Below are positions 31,312-43,000 of a stretch of DNA of 60,000 nt, one piece after another (position 1 is the first letter of the stretch; each line of letters opens with the position of its first letter). The notes under the pieces are model-generated. The model ran no database searches and was not told where the DNA came from. It saw only the letters and a list, made by a program, of their open reading frames with translations. The DNA is from Nematostella vectensis (Eukaryota; Cnidaria; Anthozoa; Actiniaria; Edwardsiidae), in the NCBI RefSeq assembly GCF_932526225.1, contig NC_064047.1, forward strand, positions 12,784,460-12,844,459. Reading direction: 5' to 3'. Position numbers and translations under genes: made by a program.

Positions 31312-31456
31312 GTTCGCGAAACTTTCGCGAACAACGTTCGCGAAATTCGCGAACAGCGTTCGCGAAATTCGCGAACAGTGTTCGCGAAATTCGCGAACGA
31401 CGTTCGCGAAATTCGCGAACATATAGACTGTTCGCGAACACGCTGTTCGCGAACAG
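31312..31456. repeat. Array of TTCGCGAA palindromes
   Basis: Twelve copies of TTCGCGAA in ~145 bp, arranged as GTTCGCGAAATTCGCGAAC units of ~24 bp. Each unit is itself palindromic, so the array can form many alternative hairpins; reading frames are open on both strands by symmetry. Confidence 0.95.
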
Positions 31457-31559
31457 ATGCAAAATAAACGGTTTGACGAACGGTAACGTGTGATCCAGGG
31501 CTTAATAACAGCTGGAACAGCGAAAAGCCATTTATTTGACAAAGACTTGTATTAGACAG

Positions 31560-32160
31560 AATATAAGTTTGGGGAATGAATGCCGATCGCTTGATATTCC
31601 TTGAAGATTTTCGAATGTGTGTTAACTGCTAGCGAATACTTTTAAACAGCGGGAAGCCATTTATTTGACAAAGCAAAGACTTGTACTAAACACGGGAGAA
31701 TTAGTTTGAGGAGGGAATGCCGATCGCTTGATACTATTCGAAGATTTTCGATTGTGTGAAAACTGCTAGCCAATCCTTTTAAACACTGGGAAGCCATTTA
31801 TTTGACAAAAACTTGTATTAGACACGGGATAATTAGTTTGAGGAAGGAATGCCGATCGCTTGATATTCTTCAAAGATTTTCGAATGTGTGAAAACTGCTA
31901 GCGAAGACTTTTAAACAGCGGGAAGCCATTATTTGACAAAGACATGCAATAAACACAGGAGAATTAGTTTGAGGAAGGAATGCCGATCGCTTGATATTCT
32001 TCAAAGATTTTCGAATGTGTGAAAACTGCTAGCGAAGACTTTTAAACAGCGGGAAGCCATTATTTGACAAAGCAAAGACTTGTGCTAAACACGGGAGAAT
32101 TAGTTTGAGGAGGGAATGCCGATCGCTTGATACTATTCGAAGATTTTCGATTGTGTGAAA
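31560..32160. repeat. 131-137-bp satellite, five copies
   Basis: Copies of GAATGCCGATCGCTTGATA occur at about 31578, 31715, 31847, 31978 and 32114. The array runs straight into the tail sequence at 32164. Confidence 0.9.
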
Positions 32161-32163
32161 ACG

Positions 32164-32505
32164 CTTTTTGGGGCAGTGAAATTTTCCTGGAGCTCTGCCA
32201 TCCCATGCAACCTCCCCCTCCCCCTCTTCTCACCGTTGTGTTTAAAGGAATGTATATTATTTCGCTTGTTTGAGAGATAAAACAACCTATTTTCGTGCCA
32301 CTATCTAATATTTTTGAGGTAAATGTTGTGCTATTACTTCATGCGCGAATGTTTATTCGGCTGAAATCTTTACCGTTTTTTTTTGTCAGAATGGCTATGT
32401 TTTCTAAAAATTTTGCTCTTGCTGTTCCTATTTTTGTTTGTATTTGTCAACCCCCCCCCCTCTTTAAATATCAAAAAGTCTATCCTTTAACATAATATAA
32501 ATGAC
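32164..32505 (+). mobile_element. Second copy of the satellite-element tail
   Basis: Matches 21784-22175 from GCTTTTTGGGGCAGTG through CATCCCATGCAACCTCCCCC and on to TCAAAAAGTCTATCC, with small indels. Here it abuts the ~134-bp satellite rather than the 77-bp one. Confidence 0.8.
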
Positions 32506-33530
32506 AAGAAAACAAATAAACTTTTGCTTTCGCGTGAATATCGATTAGTTCATCGATCGATTTCAAAAAGGCGGGAAAACAAGAAACACTCGCGCGCTGC
32601 CAAATCAAAAATGTAAATGAGTGAAAAGATTAAATTGGACGACTTTTAGGGCTATTTCCTTTCTGTTTGCACCTTTTGGAAGCTACAGGTTTTATCATAG
32701 GTGAAGTTGACCCAAACTATAACAAAGAAAGCTCAGATGTCAGTTTTCACGGCATGAATGGATTGTTTAGTTCGAAAACTCCACGCTATGTAGAGAACAA
32801 ACTTCTGAAGTAAAATGAAAAGGCCAATCGCTTTGTGCTGCTTTATGATTTGATCAAAATATTTCACACAAATAACAGGTAGTACTTTTATCTTAAAGAC
32901 ACTTTTCTGGGTTTTTACACCCCTTGTTATTTATTAATTTGTTTATCCGATATAAGTAAGTAAATAACTTAAGCTTTGTATTTCTTGGATATCTGTTGCG
33001 GTCGCCGGATGTCATCTTATTGTTTTACTTTTTGTCAAAATTTTCCTCTTCAATCTCTTCAGGATAATAAAACTCCGACTCAGGGTTCTCGTCCATTCCC
33101 ATTTTTTTTTTTTTTTTTGGTGGCTTTGGTTTTTTGGTCGATTTGGTTTTAGCGAAATTCGTGCAAACATACAAAACAACACAAAAAAGCTCACAAAATG
33201 TCCCGCTCCGGATACGGAGGTGTTAGAATTCGCTACTCGAATGTTTGCTGTCGCTCATTTTGCAGTTTCAAGGTGGAAAAAAATTAAAAAGATTGTGAAA
33301 TTTTTTTCGTAGGGCAATACGGAATTCCTTAATGCCCCCAGAGACGGGCAATTTAGGAATGTCACGACTACCAATAAGCCAATCACAGCGCGCGTACTAT
33401 CGTAGTCATATAATAAATATATATATATATATATATATATTTGGTTTTCATTATTATTATTATTCTTTTTCTTTTATTATTATTTTCTTTGGTTCCTGTT
33501 TTTTTTGCTGTAGGTAGGCAAGTAGGCTAG
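32506..33530. other. Non-coding stretch with simple repeats
   Basis: Contains a T run at 33103-33119, an (AT)n tract at about 33415-33440 and ATT repeats after it. No gene supported. Confidence 0.5.
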
Positions 33531-33534
33531 ACAC

Positions 33535-35425
33535 CTCACAACTTTATTTTTCTGGCAAAGTCAGCTGTTTCAATATCTAATTGTGTCTTAAGATATATGA
33601 AATATGTTTTAAAATAAAATTTTCCTTTTTTCTTGTATGCTCCTAAATGAAGCGTTTTGCAAAGAGCAGGCATTGATTTAGTGGTTGATTCGCTGTTTTT
33701 TTTTCTGGGTTGAGGTGATAAACAATATATATCCTTATATTCTAATGCAATGTCTTTGCTATTTCTGTCAGTCCACCAATTTTTAAAGCGCTCAAGAATT
33801 TCTTAACCTGTTTGCATTCAACAAACAGATCCTGTAAATTGTGGATTTCTTTGCAAAGACAGCATTTGTTAGAGTCTACAATTTTATCTCTGAAGAGAGA
33901 GGCGTTGCATGGGAATATGTTATGAGTAAGTTTAAACTAAAACTTTCTCTGCTGAATGTCCCTGTTCATGAGAAACGGGAGCACGTAGATATGGGGAAGT
34001 TTTCCTGAGTGGAACCACATTTAATAATTCTTTTCTCGGCTGCTGGTATTTGAAACTTCTTTTCACAGAGGATCTCTCTAGCTCTTGTTGGTGTAGTTGT
34101 GTTCTGAGGCAGCGGTTCTGTTTTTATTCGGAACTTCCACCCAGAGGGGATGGCTTTTCTACATGCAGAGTGTTAGAAAGTTAGTTTTTATGCCATATAA
34201 GCGCATTTGCTCCTTTTCTGAAATCCACATTCGTTGTTCATTATTTGTTTGATTTAAAAAAAAATCCGTGTTTTTGCCAGTTCAAGTAAAAAATGGATTT
34301 TCTTGCAATTTTTGCATGCTTATTGTTCAAAATGTTTTCTTCAAACACCGATGCCTTCTCATTAAGCTCTAATTCATGCCAAGCATTTAAAACATCTCTG
34401 TAAAAGCTTTGGAGTTTAGGATTAAGAGATAATGTTTTTACATCAAAATCACAATCGAAAGGAAAGTTCCTCCAACGGATTGTAGGGGGAAGTAGGGATG
34501 CGCTTCCAACTCTCCTCTCCTCGCTCGTCTTGTGTGCGAAGTCGCTTGACCCAGCTTGTTTTGATAAACTTATTTTTAATCAAAAAATTTGTCATGTTGA
34601 GACCACCTTCGATTTTTTAAATTTAATTTTAGGAGGTTTTCCGTCCCCAATAAAACACCAAATTATTTTGTTTTCATGTTTACAAGTTTAAAACTAAGGT
34701 TTTCTTTTCTAAGGTTATTTTATCATAAGTAAAGTGGATGCTGAGTACGTAAACTGACTTCTTTTGCCAGCAGATACCGAGAGGCGTTTCTTGACAATGT
34801 CTGTTTCTACTCAGCCAGAGGCCTTCTGATTTCGAGAGATTTACCTTTAACCCGGAAAACTCGTTGAATTTCTTTAAAAGCGCAAAAAAGTGATTTTCGG
34901 ATTTCAGGTCAGCTACAAAGATTATTTTGTCATCTGCATATTGTGTTACTTTAAACTCTGGATTTTCGGTTTTAATTCCTTTAATTTGTTCATTGCATTT
35001 CCTAAAATTTCGGCCGCTAAAATGAACAGAATCCCGCTCATTGAGCATCCTTGCCTTAATCCTCTGTGGAGGCTGAAAAATGGTGTGTCATGTCCATTGT
35101 TTAGCGCACAGCTAGAAATGCCGTTGAAAAATGTGTTGAACCACTTTATTGAATGTTTTCAATGTTTCCATTATAAAGTTCCACTCAAGGCTATCAAAGC
35201 TTTTCTGAAAATCTAAGAAGAGGGCAATTCCAGGGATATCTCCTGTTTGCGTTATGTCCATTAGATCGACAATCATGCACACGTTTTGCCCTATATATCG
35301 ATTGCGCACATAACCAGTCTGATTTGGTTGTATGATGTCTGGCAGCAGCTACGATTTTCTAGTTGCTATTCTTTTTGACGCGATTTTATAGTCAACATTC
35401 AAAAGGGTTATAGGTCTCCAATTTT
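33535..35425 (-). mobile_element. LINE (L1/Tx1-like) 3' part: reverse transcriptase to C-terminus, decayed
   Basis: Minus-strand frames in order give PITLLNVDYKI (about 35380-35420), YIGQNV, GIALFLDFQKSFDSLEW (35112-35309), TQYADDKIIFVAD and FSGLKVNLSKSEG (34680-35048), then a cysteine-bearing C-terminal region to about 33540. These are the ordered RT motifs of an L1/Tx1-type non-LTR element. Frames are broken by several shifts. It continues into an inverted 5' segment at 35430-35790. Confidence 0.8.
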
Positions 35426-35429
35426 ATAA

Positions 35430-35790
35430 ATTGCGCACCAAAAATTGAATAGAGATATGAGTGAAGAAACTATGTGTAAATTTTATGAAGCCAAACACAA
35501 ATTAGATTTATTCGCACGACAAAAAACAAAAGGCGCGATCATTCGAAGCCGTGACAAGTGGCACAAAATGGGTGAGAAAAACACGAGATATTCTTTTAAT
35601 TTAGAAAATAAGACAACATGACAGTAAGTATATTACAAAACTGAATGATGGCAATAATAAAGAAATCACAGATCAGAAAGAAATTACGAACGAAATACAA
35701 GATTTCTACAAAAACCTTAACACGCCATCTCAAGAAAGTGAGGGCGTGTCCACTATCTCTGTTTATTTCTTTGGCACACCCCCAGATAAA
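35430..35790 (+). mobile_element. Inverted 5' segment of the same LINE
   Basis: On the plus strand a frame contains CKFYEAKHKLDLF, KGAIIRSRDKWHKMGEKN and NEIQDFYKN, the conserved linker just before the RT of L1/Tx1 elements. This is the part that should precede 35425 on the minus strand, but it is in the opposite orientation. A G-run at 35802-35819 follows. Confidence 0.75.
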
Positions 35791-35829
35791 ATCCCCTCCA
35801 TGGGGGGGGGGGGGGGGGGAGTATGATTT

Positions 35830-36934
35830 TTTTCTGGAAATACACCATATTTAATTTACCTTATAAAAATGCGAAAAAGCGCTTGCTATAAAGTACCGCC
35901 CGTATTTTAGTTTATTCGTGTTGGGCACCCTGTGTATGATGTTTTTGGCGGGAATCGAACAACCAAGTTCAAGGAAGAGAGTGGATCGTGAATCATCGCT
36001 TCGTTGGCTTTCGTGGGCTTAATGTGTTATTTGGAGGTCGATTCCATACTTTTTAATGAAAATCGATGTGACGTAAAAGGTATGTGGTTCTGAAAACACA
36101 AAATGACCGTCAAGTAATTTGTAATAAACAAACCTTTCGCTTATATAAAAAAACGAAGAGTACATAATAAGTGTTGTGCACCATCTCAATCTGATTAAAT
36201 AAGCTTTTATGCACCGTCCTTTAATGGATTGAATTGAAGTTGTTCAAAATTCATTGTCTTGCAGTTGTAGATAAAAAGCTCTTTTCTTCCGTTTCCTTGT
36301 TTGCGATCGTTTTGTTTATGCGCCAAACGCATAAAAAGACGGTTGTGTTTTAAAATATATGCAATGAAACTACGGCAAGTATTCGAATTCTTTTCCAGGT
36401 TTGATTTTCTGCGCGCTCGATCGAAGGTTTGTCTACACATCTTTCGAAATTGTCTAGAATAAGATTTCTCCTCTACTATGATATTTTTGGAGAGGCTTAT
36501 TACTGGATACTTTTAGTGTGTTTTTCTTGAGAGACACGGAGGTCTGAAGGTTAGTCCTATTTTGCTGCAGGAAATAAATTATTTTTGTGCTTCTGTGAAA
36601 TCTTTAAAATGGCGCATTTGCGAGTGTGATCCTCTCGCTTACAAAATCGCGTGAGTTAGAACTTTTCCATCCGGTATTATCTTTAAATAAAACCAATTTG
36701 CACACCTCCTCTCCGGCAATGTGTGGAAATGGCTTGGTCTCGGAGTTTCCTAGCTCAGCCGTTTATTTCGTAAAATGTGGCGGTCCATTCCTTGGCGTAT
36801 TATATGTAGTATAGAATCTCATAGATGGCGCCATGCCATACATGTAATTAAATGAAGAAAATAAATGTAAAAAAATGAAGAAAATATAAAAATACGTCAT
36901 TAGTTTCTCATAAGCTGTTTAAAACATGTTGCAG
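35830..36934. other. No gene recognised upstream of the mucin exons
   Basis: The missing 5' exons of the mucin gene should lie here or further left on the plus strand. I see no segment with matching Cys-rich content and phase. The acceptor of the first visible exon is at 36931-36934 (GTTGCAG). Confidence 0.35.
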
Positions 36935-37049
36935 TATTTATGACGGTGGTCTGTGTGACAAAAGAAAGAGGCCCTGCAAGAAAACAAACATATTTGGTGA
37001 TGGATTCCATGATTCAGAAAACCTGACTTGTCACGTGACCGAATTCAAG
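36935..37049 (+). CDS. Mucin gene, first visible exon
   Basis: Enters with one base completing a codon and ends AAG before GTAAAT. It encodes [13 protein letters not shown] and a segment with ENLTCHV, a cysteine pattern that continues into the next exon as part of one module. Confidence 0.7.
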
Positions 37050-40000
37050 GTAAATGATAATTTTTATGCACAAATAACTCACCTTAGCGGTTTGAATAAA
37101 GTTGAAATTATCCGGGTATCCGAGCTTTGCAGTGTTGCTGATTTAGAAACTTAGCTCGTATATGTATCTGTCTGCGGTTTTCAGACATGGTGTTACCAAC
37201 CGTTTTTGCTTTTTTTTTTCATTTCAGGTTTTATTTTTAAGGGGGCGTTAATTGTCAGTTATTAGCTTCTATTATATGCTTTTTCTGGACCCAAAGACAC
37301 GCAATGAATGCATATGTACAGGATACACGATGGAACTTTTGCTGCTCCCGAAATGATCGGCCATGAGACTTACTGGGTGTAATATTTATTTTTACCTATA
37401 TCTAGGTCTTTGGCGATGCATGGTCCCCAAGGTCTACCCCTCAAGAGCTGCCAGGGGGTATGTTTGATCTGTTTGGGGTCACATGTGACCTTCCTGACCC
37501 TCCAACGAAGATAGGGGACTATGACAATCCCGGAACCCCCGCGGGAGGACTGTACATTAGGATCTCCAACAACAGGATCGACGCCAGTCTGGAGAAGATG
37601 AGCTTTATTTCTTACGACTCCCTCTGCTTAAATTGTAGCAGGAAAGGTGTTTGCGTTTTAAGGGTACGTTTGCTAAGAATTCTTTTGATGCTATATAAAC
37701 TAGAGAACTCCTGAAAATTATATGATTGATAATTGCCTATGTTTGTATACCTATACACTAGTGTTGTAATAACGTATTTTGATAGCGCTGTTCGAGTAAG
37801 ATGATATCGCTAATGAAACACGGTTTTGCGGGTAACCAACGATCACCTTTTTTTTATAGAACGATTCGTGTATGATAAATGGACACTGCTTTGCACCTGA
37901 ACAGCCTAGCCCAAGGGACTGGTGTAAGCAATGCATGCCAGAGACTGACCAATTTGATTGGATTCGGCGGAAAGGTACTGTCGCGCCCGGTCAAACATTC
38001 TATGACTTTTGGTATAAGGAACTTCAAGCAATCTTGACAACTCATTGTTCCAATTCATATTTAATCTCGCGCTTGCGATTAGCCAATCATGAAATAGTTA
38101 CTGCTCAAAAAATGCGTCTCCACAAAAATGCTTCACAAAGTCAGCAAACGACGGGAAAACAAAGTTGAGTTTCAGAAGTTTACAGTCACTTTGTCCACAA
38201 ACCGTGTCGTCCACAACCAACTCGTCCACAAATTGAGTCAATTCGTCCACAATTAGAGTCAACTCGTCCACAAGTAGAATCAACTCGTCCACAAATTGAG
38301 TCAACTCGTCCACAAGTAGAGTCAACTCGTCCACAAAAATTCGTCAATTCGTCTACACATAGTTTTCACAAAAAATTAGCCTAGTAGCATAAGTGTTTCA
38401 TATAAAAACGCCTAACTGTCTAGATGTGAATTTGGCAAGCAATTATACAGTGGCGGACCTAGGGGTGGTGACGGGGGTGACATGACTTGTTGGGCGAAAA
38501 AATAAAATAAAATAAAAATCCCTAAGGCATAGCACTTTTTAACAACATTGTTTAACCCTAAAAGATAGCACATTGCGTATGCTCCAAGCAATTAAAGCCT
38601 GGTTTCCATATAGTCGCTCGCGTCGCGACTGTCGCCATCTAAAAATGTGTCCGACGACGGCGCCGATCATATGGAAACGCTCTGTTGGGCGACGGCTGCG
38701 ATAGCTGCGACAAGAAACGGCACTGTCGCGGAAATAGAAAAAAATCTCGGTAGGGTGAAAAAAATCTCGGGTGTAGTTGCGACAGCGGCGATAGTTCATA
38801 TTTTTAATGGAAACCAATATCATTACTAGTCGCGACGGTAGCTACAAAAATGTGTCCCAGAGCTCATTGTGTACGTTTCTATCATATCCCAGAATTCCTT
38901 TTATCACAACAAATAGCGTCTGGCTGGGCGAAGAGAGGAACACCCTCTTGTTCATAGAAGAGACGTACAGAAATACAACTGCCTTTACAAAAAAAAGCAT
39001 AAAAAATAGGCGACAAGTTTAACGAGTGCATGTGAAGTTCAAAAACATAAGAAGGCTTCGGGCGTTATTTGAAAAAAAGTCAAAATCGATCACTTCTGGA
39101 TCTTCGAAATCTTCTTTGTCTTCTACGCCGTAACAGGGCATAGAGAAGAAGATAGCTGGCTTGAAGCAAGAGTCGCTCATTACTAGCCGCTATTTTGTCT
39201 CGATTTACGCGCCAATCGGGCGACGGCGGCGATTATATGGAAACGGGTAAATCGCTCACATCGCTCCAAACATATTTTTTGTGTCAGCACGTTTTTCGAC
39301 GACGGTGGCGACAGTCGCGACACGAGCGATTATACAAAAACAAGCCTTAAGATCCGCCTTATTTTTTTTCTATTTTAATATCAATCTAGGTTTTTTTTTA
39401 TGTCAGACTTTGCGAACTTCTTCTATAAAACATATGCACTCGTATATATAGCCACCCGCTAGACGGAGTGCAACCGGCAAATTCATTCTCGCACATAGTA
39501 GAGTGGATAAGCAAACTGAAGCTGCAAGGAACTCATCAACATGCCCCACTGGCAAAGCTTTAGCAACAGCGATACAATAATCCCTGGCTAAAAATGAGAT
39601 TGACTTGACCAACTACCGCGCCCGGGAGGGGGGCAAAATGGTCACCCCCCACCTTTCTAATATTTTTTTTTTCTGTAATATGAACCCTTTTCAAACAGCG
39701 TAGGTTATAGTGCTGCCTAAAGGGTAGAGATGGGACTCGTGTTGCAGAAAAAGCGTAATACCACCGTAATATTAAGATTAAAAAAGAAACAAAAATAAAG
39801 ACCCGCACGAACAACAATGTTGTAAGTTTTACCATAAGCTACCACTGAACTTGTTTTCCAACCCTATGGTATCTGATATTACACAAGCGTACTTCAATTT
39901 CATATAAGAATAATACTATTGTTTGTAAATCTTTTCTTGCAAATTTTGACTTTTGCCGATTTGACTTAGTAGTAAGCAGATGTGTTTCTCTTTCTCTTTT

Positions 40001-43000
40001 TTTCCCTGCACTGACATCACTGCATTAACTTAAATAGCTTGAGCTAATATTCTCATATTACCACTAAAAAAACACAGTATTTTTACAAAGGTTATCGTAA
40101 CTTATACAAAAGATTTGCAAGAACGTGTAAGAAGACCGCACGATTCAACGAAATTCCAGAAAAAAAGCAATTTTTTTATGTATGACATAAATAGATAATT
40201 ATATAACCCTTAGCTTTAAAAAATTCTGTTTTATTATTTAAAACTAAAATGATTAGATTACTAATTTTTCAAATAATATTTTTTTAGTGAACTACCCTCC
40301 AAAATTTACCTCTCCGTCTGTTTGGTTCGCTCTCGTTGGCGAAAATCTGTCGCTTCAACTTAAGGCAACTGACCCTGAAAACCGTACAATAAACTACAGG
40401 ATCACTAGCACTGATGCGCAAGGGTACACTTTCACACCAAACGGGCAGCTGAACTACACCATGACGTCTGCAGACAACAAGACGTTCACATTTGTAGCGA
40501 CAGATGAGTGCAATGCTAACGATACAACCGCGATTACTCTTATGGCGCAATTTTGCCCATGCCAAAACGGAGGAACATGCTATCCCCATCCCTACTACCC
40601 TAGGGGGTCTGGCCAGTACGAATGCGCGTGCCCGAAAGGATTCAATGGAAGTCGCTGCGAAATTAACATTGATGAATGCCAGTCGAACCTTTGTGTCAAC
40701 GGTAAGTGTATGATGATGAAATCAGATTGGTAGCAAGACACTCACCTAGTACCGCCTTTTGTTCATCTCTACATATGCTCAGCTTACGAGCTTTTTTAAT
40801 CTCTTTGAACACATTGACCCCTCAACCGGCCTGTACCGGCTTTGGGAAGTACCCACAACCCAAAAAATTCATAAATTCTAAATAAACACAACAAGATGAA
40901 GATATTCAGGCATCAGTCTAAGGGATAAATGGTCTTGCAGATATGCATCCAACCAAGGTGTTGGCATCTACTCTTAAGCCAAATAATAGCACAGGTTCTT
41001 TGACAAATCTCAAATCGAACAAAGAGAGAAAAGCAGAATCACCCCTCTCAATAAAACGCTCAAAATACCACACAAGGGAGAGAGATCAGCAAACACAGCT
41101 CAAGACACAACAGATACCTTTATTCTGATCCTCCAGGTACATTTCCTTGGCCTCAAAACACAATGTCTATTCCTTGAAGGATTGTACAACCACGAAAATA
41201 TCTTTACGCATTGCAAAGCATTCTGGGAGATCCAGGGGAAAATGCACGAGGGGAGGGCCCGGCAACACTCCTCTCCCCAAAGTCAGATGGTTTTTTATAA
41301 GTCTTTTCACCCCGAAGCCAAACAAATCAATTCCAGGTCATACAGACCCAGAATAGCAGTGTAAACAATTTTGGAATCAATTTGGTTTCAGAAAAGACAG
41401 CATTTAGGAGAGCTGTGGTCATTCATTAGAAAATTATTTTCTCATCCGGGCAAAGCCAAACAAAGAAAAAATCATCATGAATCCACCTTTGCTTGCAAAT
41501 ATCCATAAGCAAAGCACTTGATTATGTCCCAAAAGACTTCATGATGTCCTAAGACACTCTCCTAATATGTTTATAGCTGTATTTTTTATGAAAAATACAA
41601 GCAACCATCAACGTGTGCTGGCTTCAGCACAACGACGAGGGATTAAAAGTGGGGACCGCAAAGCAGTGTTGGAAAGCTTGGATACCGCTGACTAGGTGCA
41701 GCTGTGTTTGACTTTGACGGGCTGTATAAAACTCAGCATAGGGGGGGAGGTATCTGTTTTCAGTCTGTTTTTTGTAAATTCAGCTCCAAAAAAGCCAGTA
41801 GTCAATGGGTTGACATCACTTCACTTTAGGTTCCTGTGTCGATGGTGTCGCCGGCTACACTTGTAAGTGCGATGCTGGATTCGAGGGTCGACTTTGCGAT
41901 GTGAAAATCTCGAACTGTTCTGAAGACTCGTGTTATCCTGGTGTCAACTGTACCGAAGACCCGAGTGGTTTTGTCTGTGGTCCGTGTCCTGTAGGTTTAT
42001 CAGGAAATGGAAAAACGTGCATAGGTAAGAGCCTTACATGTAGATCTCAAATATAAGCAGGTCATTATCTTTATCAATCTATGGGCCCGGCTTGAGTTGT
42101 TGTTTTTGTTGTTGTTGTTTTTTAATCCTAAAATCTTAATAATTTGACAAATGTTCCATACATTTATGATAAATGAGGCCGTTTTCGTTTCATGGCAGGA
42201 TGGAGGTTGCATTGTGATATACACGCATTAGCAAATACGTCAGCAAATGTCTTTTTTTTTCATGCCAATATTAACTTACTATTCATTTTGAAGTACTAGC
42301 GACCAAGCCTCCGACGACTTCAGAGAGCGCTACCTCAACAGGTGAAAACGTAACCGATTGCGCAGAGATACAAACGTGTTATTAGTTTTGTGTTAAATGA
42401 AAAAATATATATATAACAGGTGACTATAGTGAAACTTGTGTTTTTGCTTTAAAGCCAAAAGAAACAGCCTCTGCCAAAACTCCTATATAGGGAGCCGTAA
42501 TAATTTGTTGCCAGACCTAAAAAAAGACATTTTACACGGAAATGTCCTGATGCCTGAGCGAGAATGGTGAACACATATACCCTATCTTCTGAGTTGTGTT
42601 TAAGTGTAGTAGTTCTTCTAGTTATCCAAATCCTGTTGATCCTTTTTAGTATTGGTGACCAAGCTTGCAACCGCAACGGAGAGAGTCACTTTGGCAGGTA
42701 AATGACATCAAGAAGCAAAATGTATAGAGCCATTAGTCAGTCGCTAAGTCAGGCCTGGGACAGAGATCAGTAACCGCCATGTTCGGTTAGCCCTTACTTT
42801 AAATACCAATGACCATGTTGACAAAAACAGCGGAGGGAGCAGTTTTTTACTAGATGATTGACATGGGAGACTTGTAAAAAAATTGATATCTTTCAGCTAA
42901 ATAATATGTTTCTTACGAGGTCAGCAAACGTAGCTATCATTTTTTATCAGCTTAATTACTGTCGAGCGAGATGCCAACGACAACATTTAAACTTATTATA

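Noticed and set aside
31216-31542. 108-codon minus-strand and 66-codon plus-strand frames
   Set aside because: Both come from the self-complementary TTCGCGAA array, which reads alike on either strand.
35940-36010. tRNA-like T-loop sequence (GTTCGATTCCCGCC) on the minus strand
   Set aside because: No A-box or acceptor and anticodon stems could be paired; possibly a chance match or SINE trace.
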